Of a stretch of DNA of 64,000 nt, positions 60,201 to 64,000 are shown piece after piece (positions within the stretch are counted from its first letter, which is position 1; each line of letters opens with the position of its first letter). The translations under genes were made by a program, and so were the position numbers. This stretch comes from Opisthorchis felineus (lineage: Eukaryota > Platyhelminthes > Trematoda > Opisthorchiida > Opisthorchiidae), in contig SJOL01009403.1 in NCBI GenBank assembly GCA_004794785.1, forward strand, positions 784,304 through 848,303, written 5' to 3'. The notes below the pieces were generated by a model, which was not told where the DNA came from, did no database searches, and worked only from the letters and a program-made list of their open reading frames with translations.

Positions 60201-62780
60201 AAGGTGGTGGCGATTCTTTGTGTCGATGAGCGTGCCTGTTCCAATTTTAGCTACCAATTCGGTAACAAGAGAGCGTTGCAGATGGAACAATTATAACGTA
60301 GGCAAATGATTTACAGCTCAATTTTGATTTAAGTTTATCTCGACAATGTTTAGGAGGGAGATAATTCCGGTTGAACAGCCATGGTGTGCTTGCACGGCCA
60401 AACGGGAAGAGAAGGAAATATCGATTATGAGAAATATGCGATCAAATACCGAAGAGTGCGAGTTAACCATGATGCTGATCAGCCGCTCGTGACCGAACAG
60501 TTCAAACTACTAGCCGGGAGGTCACTGGCTCGAAACTCTCCGAGTTTCGTGAGATGCACACTGCTGATAATTTTTTAGTAGGGATGAAACAGCTGTACAG
60601 TTATTATCGGCTTTTCTGCATAGACTGGCTTCACTTACAAGACGAAATCACAAATGAAAATTCCCAAATCTCCTCATACTAACAACAAATACCGAAAAGC
60701 TCGATCACATGGGACATTTTGTTTTTAGGAAGAGGGGCGATATGGGGAGCATCGTCCACGCAACCTTTCAGTTGTCCATTCTAGACTGCTGAACTCATAA
60801 ACACGCGATTGCCGACCATTCGGGGCTCCCATACCGTGAAAAGCAGGATGCAAGCACGCTATTGCATAAGCAAACAGATATCTCTGATAATCACTCGACA
60901 ACAACATTAGGAGTAGAAATAAAGGTAAAGCGTGTTTGGACCACACGACTATCGTACGGAAACGAGTAGAACACACAAATGTACGAAGGTGGTAAGCATA
61001 AAGACAGCAGAGCCGATTCGCCGACGGCGCTCCTCGTTCAGTTCATTAAGGGGAAGAGTCCATATGAGTGATGCAGTCCCCTCTCCTATTGTTCATCTCA
61101 ACCCGGAATCAGTTATTATCGCTTGTTAGTTAATTTTAGCAAACTGCAAATATTTATAAACGATCCGATTATCTGGAACCTTCTATAGGTAAGAATTGCC
61201 GCAACCAGAGGCGGAATGAAGACCGAGAATCAGTGCAAAGATGCATCCATAACTCCATCTGCTATAACAGGACTACCTACTCAGTCGCAATTCAGTCACC
61301 TTCTTCAAAAAAGCTACCAGAGAGAGACGCACAGATCCTGATCTCACGAACTCGCCACTCATAATGAGTTAAGCGCATGTAGAGAGAACAGGAGTGAATG
61401 ACCTTGAAGATATGATGAATACATAATGCACATGAGCGGGACGCACAGCCTTTCGCTAGCGGGACCGACGCTGCTACTGCGGAGTGCGATCGATTGCGGC
61501 CACGTCCCGATTTATTTCGCCTGCGCTGGAAAATTTGATTTCTATCCATACTACCCAACACAAGTCTCTTCTGCAGCGGTTCAACCCAATGTCCACTGAG
61601 TGTCTGAACACTGTCAATGCCTGGTGCATTGAGGAAGATATGGGTGGGTTCACGAATGGTACGAACTGCTGAACCATTAGGCAGAGGTGTGGCGAGTCAC
61701 TACGAAGTTCCAGCGTGTCTGCGGCGTGGGCCGGTTTTCGTAGCAGTTCAGCCGCAGACGCCCCGTCTATCAAGCGCTGGGCAGCAGATTTATGCCAAAC
61801 TCAAGGCCTGCTCTTCGGTTTGCGTTAACGTGTGTTTGAATTCCCAGCCCAGATTTAGGGAACCTCTGAAAAAGGTTGTGCGATGAAGCGTACCTATAAA
61901 GATGTGTTCAGAATTCACATACAACAACAGCGCCTTGCGGCAGCTGCCCCACAATTATGACAACAATTGACTTCACACAGAAAGTCCCCACAGTTCACAG
62001 TTCTACGTCAGACCGAGTCGTTCTTTACATAACAAGTAATGTTGCCCGCATTCCAAAATCGGAAAATGAAAAATAATGTCACATTGTTGTATTTATGTTT
62101 ACGGGAAAAATTTTGTGCCGTAATACTCCCTATAAAGCCCACTCCTCCTCAACGAACCTTCTTGAAGGGTTCTGCCAGCGGGTGCTATATAGACTACTTA
62201 CTATAAATTGCTGAAAGTGTAGAAGCCATAAATGATAAGACTAAATCCTCACCGAGTTGCAATACTGCCAAACCTCCGTGAGAATAAACATCGGAGGAAC
62301 TAGGGGAATGAGGTCGTAGATGAAATAGGCCAAAGCACGGTTGAATCGCAGGATGGGACCACCTGCAAAGAAAGGCAATGTTATTGTTCAGGTGGAAAAA
62401 AAAACAATAAAGCGAATAAAATTGTTCAATATGGACCGCCCTTAGTAACCTTTCTCCGGAATGAATTATCGGTTCACTAGCTACGTTCTACTGTATTTGC
62501 AGTGTCCACTACAAATTGAAAGCCCGTATTAAAATTGGAAAGCAACCGAATTTCGGAAAACTCCGCCTAGTTTGGTAATCCCTGGTCAGTGTTCACTGTC
62601 GTTTGATATCGTGTTTGACACTTGAAGGTTCGAGATTGAAACTTAACATGAGAAGGCCAGTTCAGTGGGAACTTACTTCTGCCCCGAAGTGCAAGTCACA
62701 TTCAAATAAAAACCAGTAAAACACAAAGCGACGAAACAGTGGGGAAGAGTTGCCTAGTGAGACGTGACGCAGTGCCCAAT
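30067..62780 (-). CDS. DOCK-family Rho GTPase exchange factor (DOCK6/7/8-like), 16 exons, 5' end outside window
   Basis: This gene encodes the C-terminal part (about 1,330 residues here) of a DOCK guanine nucleotide exchange factor. The family activates Rac and/or Cdc42 at membranes and the cytoskeleton through its DHR2 domain. Coding exons in gene order lie at 62677-62780, 62253-62362, 59223-59560, 54870-55224, 54527-54823, 49113-49485, 48340-48614, 46793-46945, 45272-45820, 42678-43136, 41780-41914, 39726-39815, 35330-35420, 32354-32619, 31454-31635 and 30067-30280. Diagnostic strings are FLNDL-like [70 protein letters not shown] and [10 protein letters not shown]. Their spacing fits DOCK-C rather than DOCK-A/B or zizimin (DOCK9-11). 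The DHR1 domain and start codon lie beyond the right edge. Phases agree across all junctions except that between the first two exons. Introns reach about 5 kb and hold SINEs and other repeats. Confidence 0.93.
31454..31635 (-). CDS. DOCK exon o (DHR2 lobe C, nucleotide-sensor insert)
   Basis: Acceptor CGTTCCATTAAAG, donor GACAA|GTATGT, phase 0 in and phase 2 out. It begins [20 protein letters not shown], the equivalent of '[20 protein letters not shown]', the alpha10 insert of lobe C. In the family a Val in this loop pushes Mg2+ and GDP out of the GTPase, and it is retained here. The exon ends [10 protein letters not shown]. The loop between ([20 protein letters not shown]) is longer than in DOCK7. 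The catalytic machinery therefore looks intact. Confidence 0.97.
32354..32619 (-). CDS. DOCK exon n (DHR2 lobe B/C)
   Basis: Acceptor TTTTCTCATTTACAG, donor CTGCAG|GTACAA, phase 1 in and phase 0 out. It encodes [60 protein letters not shown] and on to KFLQMILQ. It matches '[62 protein letters not shown]...KMLQMVLQ'. The PF(T)...G...EQ...KR(K/R)T and PIEVA blocks contact Rho GTPases in known DHR2 structures. Confidence 0.98.
33840..34135 (+). repeat. tRNA-like SINE family A, copy 2
   Basis: Contains GATGAGTGGCGCTATATTCC, GAACGGTTAAGTAATCAAAC, a diverged B-box (GCGGATTTGAGACTC), GAGATGCACACTGTTGATGA, AAACAGCTGTACAGTGCTTG and TTTGGCTTCAATTGCAGGAC. It lies in the intron between exons m and n, in plus orientation. 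It is about 15-20% diverged by eye from copy 3. Confidence 0.75.
34667..34995 (+). repeat. dispersed repeat family C, copy 1
   Basis: Shares with copy 2 the start GTATACTACTGA and the blocks GTCCGGGAAAATTCAGGGGA, TTTCAAAACTCTGTG, CTTCGTGTCTGATAGCACGT, TAACCGCAAGGTT and CACTTTTCCTTTCAC. The two copies are in the same orientation and about 1.03 kb apart, on either side of exon m. The family type is unknown. Confidence 0.7.
35330..35420 (-). CDS. DOCK exon m (DHR2 lobe B)
   Basis: Acceptor CTTCCATCTCAAAG, donor CTGA|GTAAGA, 30 codons plus one base (phase 1 out). It encodes [20 protein letters not shown] then [10 protein letters not shown], matching '[30 protein letters not shown]'. YVEP(H/Y)FD is one of the most conserved strings of DHR2. 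Confidence 0.97.
35698..36050 (+). repeat. dispersed repeat family C, copy 2
   Basis: Starts with GTATACTACTGA and contains GTCCAGGAAAGTTCAAGAGG, TTTCAAAAACTCTG, CTTTCGTGTCTAATAGCTTG, TAACCGCTTGGTT, and GGGCTTTCCTCCTTTCACTG, ending near the GACCGGGCCTGAGAAC-like block. It aligns with copy 1 on the other side of exon m. Confidence 0.7.
36051..39250. other. DOCK intron sequence, nothing recognised
   Basis: Intron between exons l and m. Several open frames of 65-90 codons occur on both strands (for example 38,344-38,616 minus and 38,386-38,598 plus, overlapping each other), but none has splice signals or family resemblance and none is needed to join the exons. Confidence 0.6.
39251..39450 (+). 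mobile_element. tRNA-derived SINE with intact target-site duplication
   Basis: A 176-base body (39263-39438) is flanked by identical 12-base direct repeats, TATGCATAAGAG, at 39251-39262 and 39439-39450. The head carries an A-box-like TAGCTCAATGATTA (39270-39283) and a B-box GGTTCGAAGCC (39314-39324), about 30 bases apart as in tRNA genes. The body ends in a TATTATTATTTTATT tail. This is the full signature of a tRNA-derived SINE inserted by target-primed reverse transcription. It lies in the DOCK intron between exons l and m, in plus orientation. The undiverged duplication suggests a fairly recent insertion. Confidence 0.9.
39726..39815 (-). CDS. DOCK exon l (DHR2 lobe B)
   Basis: Acceptor CACTATCTTTTGAAG, donor GACAAA|GTGAGC, exactly 30 codons. 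It encodes [20 protein letters not shown] then [10 protein letters not shown], matching '[30 protein letters not shown]'. The open frame extends further upstream, but this acceptor restores the 22-residue spacing seen in relatives. Confidence 0.95.
41780..41914 (-). CDS. DOCK exon k (DHR2 lobe A/B junction)
   Basis: Acceptor TTTCTCATCTACAG, donor ATCAGA|GTGAGT, 45 codons, phase 0 at both ends. It encodes [20 protein letters not shown] then [20 protein letters not shown]. It matches the hallmark 'ERMFGTYFRVGFYGxxFGxLDxxEFVYKEPAITKLAEIS'. Length and phase agree exactly with the flanking exons. Confidence 0.97.
42225..42355 (+). repeat. dispersed repeat family B, copy 3
   Basis: Reads GACAGCCCACAATCGGTTTC, GCCCTTCTTGGGGCTCATCA, GGTAGGCGCAGTCCCCAAGT and ACTTGGACCCAAATTGGACT. 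It is nearly identical in its core to copy 4 and abuts a SINE family A copy, forming a composite. Confidence 0.85.
42360..42650 (+). repeat. tRNA-like SINE family A, copy 3
   Basis: Contains GATGAGTGGCGCTATATCCT, GCTGATCGGCCGCTTATGCG, TTTGCCGGGAGGTCGCGGGT and the B-box-like GGGTTCGAGACTC. It ends with GTGAGATGCGCACTTCTGAT and a TTAGCTTCACTTGCAGGAC end block. It begins immediately after a family B copy and stops about 30 bases before the donor of exon j. It is the best-preserved member of the family. Confidence 0.8.
42678..43136 (-). CDS. DOCK exon j (DHR2 lobe A)
   Basis: Acceptor GTTAATTTGATAG, donor CACCAG|GTAGGA, 153 codons, phase 0 at both ends. It encodes [20 protein letters not shown] then HL, and later [40 protein letters not shown] and [19 protein letters not shown]. 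These match '[21 protein letters not shown]' and '[56 protein letters not shown]'. Between them the conserved VLEES is kept, followed by a Cys/Pro/Gly-rich insertion ([20 protein letters not shown]) unlike relatives. Confidence 0.97.
44325..44550 (+). repeat. dispersed repeat family B, copy 4 (best preserved)
   Basis: Reads CGGCAGCCTACGACCGGTTT, CGCCCTTCTTGGGGCTCATC, AGGTAGGCGCAGTTCCCGAG, TTTCCGTCAACCTTATGTTC and TACTTGAACCCAAATTGGAC, then continues for at least 100 bases into the N gap. In plus-frame translation it gives [20 protein letters not shown], and in another frame [18 protein letters not shown]. Copies keep parts of these frames, so the family may derive from transcribed or once-coding sequence. 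Confidence 0.85.
44551..44763. other. assembly gap (213 N)
   Basis: All bases are N. The gap lies in the DOCK intron between exons i and j, which join in phase, so no coding sequence need be missing. Translations that run through it are artefacts. Confidence 1.
44764..44778. repeat. TA microsatellite at the edge of an assembly gap
   Basis: Alternating AT bases run directly out of the N stretch. The gap probably exists because a longer TA tract and the neighbouring dispersed repeat could not be assembled. Confidence 0.85.
45272..45820 (-). CDS. DOCK exon i (start of DHR2, lobe A)
   Basis: Acceptor TTTACTCTCTCAG, donor TATGGG|GTACGT, 183 codons, phase 0 at both ends. It encodes [20 protein letters not shown], a variable middle, and then [20 protein letters not shown] through [20 protein letters not shown] and MAEQHYG. 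The second part matches '[22 protein letters not shown]...[23 protein letters not shown]', the beginning of the catalytic DHR2 domain (lobe A, which mediates dimerisation in the family). The usual KEHxxDPEML stretch is replaced by a diverged sequence. Confidence 0.92.
46135..46330 (+). repeat. dispersed repeat family B, copy 5
   Basis: Contains CCCCTTGGGAGCTTATCAGG, a diverged GTAGGCGCAG block, AAATTCCGTCAGTCTTGTTC, and downstream GAATCGCCTCTCGTTTATGA, which is the homologue of the GAGTCTCTCGTTTATGATGT segment next to the N gap. It lies in a DOCK intron in plus orientation. Confidence 0.7.
46793..46945 (-). CDS. DOCK exon h (helical region)
   Basis: Acceptor TTGAACTACAG, donor ACGAAG|GTGAGC, 51 codons with phase 0 at both ends. 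It encodes [40 protein letters not shown] and [11 protein letters not shown]. It is a close structural match to '[48 protein letters not shown]'. Confidence 0.93.
48110..48310 (-). repeat. dispersed repeat family B, copy 6 (inverted), adjoining exon g donor
   Basis: In reverse complement it reads AGACCACGGCCAATTTCGCT, CTTCTTAGGCTTCATCAAGC, GGGCGCTGTCCCCGAGTTTC and CTTATGTTTCAGTTGAACCC. It is well conserved and begins only about 30 bases after the splice donor of exon g. The exon reading frame continues open through the whole repeat down to 48,031. Confidence 0.75.
48340..48614 (-). CDS. DOCK exon g (helical region)
   Basis: Acceptor TTTTGGCCAAG, donor GGAAAA|GTAAGT, phase 1 in and phase 0 out. 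The first half ([20 protein letters not shown] and beyond) has no counterpart in vertebrate DOCK7 and is a lineage-specific insertion of about 50 residues. The second half, [20 protein letters not shown] then [15 protein letters not shown], matches 'ILGGVLKVLLHSMACNQS...CFATQRALVSK' immediately before the next exon. The acceptor could be three or so bases off. Confidence 0.8.
49113..49485 (-). CDS. DOCK exon f (helical region with Ser/Arg-rich loop)
   Basis: Acceptor GATCCTTGTAG, then [20 protein letters not shown], continuing the family pattern '[20 protein letters not shown]'. A hydrophilic loop rich in Ser and Arg follows. The exon then enters a helix, [20 protein letters not shown], equivalent to '[22 protein letters not shown]'. 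The donor chosen (TTATGA|GTGGAG, phase 1) is weak. It was picked because it agrees with the next acceptor, and alternatives downstream exist. Confidence 0.75.
49805..50122 (-). other. 105-codon open frame in a DOCK intron, unidentified
   Basis: An ATG-initiated minus-strand frame ends with a stop at 49,805 and reads [20 protein letters not shown] then [20 protein letters not shown]. Its composition is protein-like and it includes a cluster [19 protein letters not shown]. No family was recognised, and exons on either side join in phase without it. Chance or transposon relic. Confidence 0.2.
51540..51735 (-). repeat. dispersed repeat family B, copy 7 (inverted)
   Basis: In reverse complement it carries GGCAGCCCATGATCGGTTTC followed by GCTCTTCTTGCAACTCATCA, then diverged sequence. 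It lies in the 5-kb intron between exons e and f. The GTAGGCGCAGTTCCC part is lost, so this is one of the more degraded copies. Confidence 0.6.
54527..54823 (-). CDS. DOCK exon e (helical region)
   Basis: Acceptor TTTACTATTCAG, donor AATCGA|GTGAGT, 99 codons, phase 0 at both ends. A basic, low-complexity start ([14 protein letters not shown]) leads into [20 protein letters not shown], then [20 protein letters not shown] and LALSTFRNR. It matches the family segment '(R)xLLIC(F/L)LWVLKNADExxLxxWFTDL...LNRLLDLLxLCxxCFEYxGK'. Confidence 0.88.
54870..55224 (-). CDS. DOCK exon d (helical region)
   Basis: Acceptor with long pyrimidine-rich tract ending CATCTCCAACAG, donor AAAAAA|GTAAGT, phase 2 in and phase 0 out. 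It encodes [20 protein letters not shown], then VDPRISG, and later [20 protein letters not shown]. This corresponds to the DOCK pattern 'VxxVLxxLLxxHDxDPRYxD...RVAxLYLPLIGI' followed by a variable Ser-rich loop ([17 protein letters not shown]). A 20-residue insertion precedes the VATLYL helix compared with vertebrate DOCK7. Confidence 0.85.
56385..56702 (-). other. open frames in a DOCK intron, possible retroelement relic
   Basis: A minus-strand frame (TTG start) of 105 codons contains [20 protein letters not shown]. An overlapping frame starts at an ATG near 56,453 and reads [20 protein letters not shown]. Glutamine-rich coiled-coil starts of this type occur in retroelement gag proteins, but that is only a resemblance. 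The flanking DOCK exons join in phase without it. No known domain was identified. Confidence 0.22.
59223..59560 (-). CDS. DOCK exon c (helical region, HEHY motif)
   Basis: Acceptor with pyrimidine tract (GGTCCCTTTTATCAG), donor ACCGA|GTAAGT, phase 0 in and phase 2 out (112 codons plus 2 bases). It encodes [20 protein letters not shown] then [20 protein letters not shown] and YLLWN. The end of this matches the DOCK hallmark 'LRLEFLRI(V/I)CxHEHYxxLNLP'. The remainder is a long low-similarity loop where relatives have a Ser/Pro-rich linker. The frame is open upstream to about 59,637, but the acceptor used here gives the phase needed by the preceding exon and the best alignment. Confidence 0.85.
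60440..60665 (+). repeat. tRNA-like SINE family A, copy 4
   Basis: Contains GCTGATCAGCCGCTCGTGAC, CTACTAGCCGGGAGGTCACT, GGCTCGAAACTC (B-box-like), GTGAGATGCACACTGCTGAT, a diverged GATGAAACAGCTGTACAG block, and CTGGCTTCACTTACAAGACG at the end. It sits in the large DOCK intron in plus orientation, opposite to the host gene. No clear target-site duplication was seen. Confidence 0.75.
61474..61790 (-). other. GC-rich open frame in a DOCK intron, unidentified
   Basis: A minus-strand frame of about 105 codons (from about 61,790 down) is open. It contains [20 protein letters not shown] and [22 protein letters not shown] content is visibly higher than in flanking intron sequence, and the opposite strand is also open. 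It does not correspond to any DOCK segment, since the exons on either side already join in phase. A retroelement relic or an unrelated nested gene are both possible. I recognise neither. Confidence 0.25.
62253..62362 (-). CDS. DOCK exon b (helical region)
   Basis: A very strong acceptor (long T/C tract ending TTTCTTTGCAG) and donor AACTCG|GTGAGG. It encodes [20 protein letters not shown] then [16 protein letters not shown]. This corresponds to the conserved DOCK-C helix pair 'SLAFFLxDLLSxxDRGFVFSL(I/V)xxYxKQ'. The family DRGF is replaced by PPMF, so the turn has diverged. It ends in phase 0 and joins exactly to the next exon. Confidence 0.8.
62677..62780 (-). CDS. DOCK exon a (helical region, first exon seen)
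   Basis: Acceptor TTTGGTACAG, donor GCAGAA|GTAAGT, entering in phase 1 and leaving in phase 0. It encodes [20 protein letters not shown] then [14 protein letters not shown]. This matches the DOCK-C segment in which a Trp-Ala/Val-containing helix is followed by an aromatic helix of the form (Y/A)WFFFxLMVKSM. In relatives about 45 residues separate this segment from the next helix. They are not found in the 314-base interval before the next exon, and the phases do not agree, so a small exon is missing or the donor is wrong. Confidence 0.6.
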
Positions 62781-64000
62781 CTGTACCAAAGTTCCGTAAA
62801 ACGCGGCAAACAGTTGGCCGATGCCTTGTACAAGCACATATGTGTCGATTTTTTATAATCATTATTTGTCATCATTATGGAATGGTTTTTGTAGCAAAAA
62901 ACCTGCGAGAATTTTGACATCAACGCGATTGAACCTACTAAAGTGAGCCGACATAATGAACTCAATAAACCTGTGATATTATTTTGAACAAGGCTTTCTT
63001 GGTTGAGGAAGTGGTTCTGCCGTATGACTTTGCCGGACTTCTCGAAAGGTTTGTTGTACTAATTATAATTTTGGTATTTGTAGAACATACCACACGTAGC
63101 ACATGAACCCAGAAACCTAGTACGTTATACACTGAAAGTGACCGAATTTCCCTCTCCCTCGTTGAAGCGTGTTATATGCTGCTTATGGATGAACAGTTGA
63201 CTAAAATAATTGATAAAAACCGACAGCCGGTATAAAATGGAAGCAAGTGTGAGCGTAAAACATTGCTTTTGTTCCGCAGGATCCAACACACATCACTAAA
63301 CAGTTATAGTTTAGTGCAGCCTCCTGGAAACGGCAATAGAAGCGCTACATGGAGCCGCTGAGAACGACAGCCCTTGAACTAAGATAGCCAAAATGGTTCC
63401 CTGAGAAACACACAATACTAGGACCTCCGGCGATATAAGAGAAATCGGGCCAACGTGACCTATTCAGGTATAAACTCGCAGAGTCCATCATACCAAGTTC
63501 TGCAGCGGTTCGATTTATAATTGACAGTCTCATGGTACACCGGGTTTGGGTTTCGGATTTGTGGCATTTTGTTCAGTGGAAGTTGGATCGTCCTGGCAGT
63601 CTTGTGTGGAATATTACCAGCTTCTGATTAGGCCTCTGAGAGTGAGGCCCTGGTTGTGAACGAAAGCCCTCCGCTAGTTTAGGCATAGGTGACCTGGCAA
63701 TCACTACCGTGGTGTGGTGTGGTTGCGCAGAGATAATATAAATGGTTGTGTGAAGAAGAAAAGAACCATCCATGGAGGATTAGTTATTAGGCCACACCGG
63801 ATCTCGAGACTAATTTTCTTGGAAACAGCGAATAAGCACCCATCAAAACTTGCCATCACTTTGCCTAAATTTTATTCGGATGTTACAATAGAGATTACAG
63901 GCTTGGGGGAACTGCTAGTATCTTCTTGTAACTAACTGGTGAGATAACCGGGATTGATATACTGCACCATCTAGCGCACCTGGAATGTGGCTATTGATGT
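62781..64000. other. upstream DOCK intron, no further exon found
   Basis: The next upstream exon must end in phase 1. I looked on the minus strand for the family segment that precedes the Trp-Ala helix and did not find it, so it probably lies beyond 64,000. Open frames at 63.35-63.53, 63.57-63.77 (minus) and 63.71-63.94 kb (plus) show no resemblance. Confidence 0.5.

Noticed and set aside
1..64000. CRISPR arrays, prokaryotic operons, phage or viral genes
   Set aside because: No regularly spaced repeats, ribosome-binding-site-led gene strings or viral hallmark proteins were seen. The window is eukaryotic.

Overview
The window looks like nuclear DNA of a digenean flatworm (fluke). It is intron-rich, about 40-45% GC by eye, free of bacterial-style operons, and littered with decayed retroelements. 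The LINE fragment near 7.3-8.2 kb and the '[17 protein letters not shown]'-type dispersed repeat resemble repeats I associate with opisthorchiid liver flukes such as Clonorchis. That species-level hint rests on memory of repeat families and is an inference.

Only one gene is firmly supported: a large multi-exon gene on the minus strand, from about 62.8 kb (upstream end, cut by the window) down to a stop codon at 30,067. It encodes the C-terminal two thirds of a DOCK-family Rho/Rac/Cdc42 guanine nucleotide exchange factor, closest in pattern to DOCK-C (DOCK6/7/8, zir). I could place 16 coding exons. The last 14 join with matching phases, and most boundaries reproduce the spacing of the family. 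Exons from about 62.8 to 46.8 kb encode the helical, armadillo-like middle of the protein. Exons from 45.8 to 30.1 kb encode the catalytic DHR2 (DOCKER) domain, including the Val-containing alpha10 insert that senses nucleotide. The protein ends in a short acidic Pro/Thr-rich tail.

The left 30 kb (1-30,066) has no convincing gene. It holds a broken Penelope-like element (minus, about 5.1-5.5 kb), a broken LINE reverse transcriptase (plus, about 7.3-8.2 kb), TA microsatellites, a 24-bp perfect palindrome, copies of dispersed repeats and a few exon-like segments with clean splice signals that I cannot assign to a family.

The DOCK introns carry most of the recognisable repeats: a tRNA-derived SINE with an intact 12-bp target-site duplication (39,251-39,450), a second tRNA-like SINE family (family A; four copies in the window, all on the plus strand), a dispersed repeat here called family B (seven copies, five of them within 42.2-51.8 kb), a pair of related 330-350 bp repeats (family C) flanking one DHR2 exon, and an assembly gap of 213 N. 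I found no CRISPR array, rRNA, functional tRNA gene or new defence-like system.
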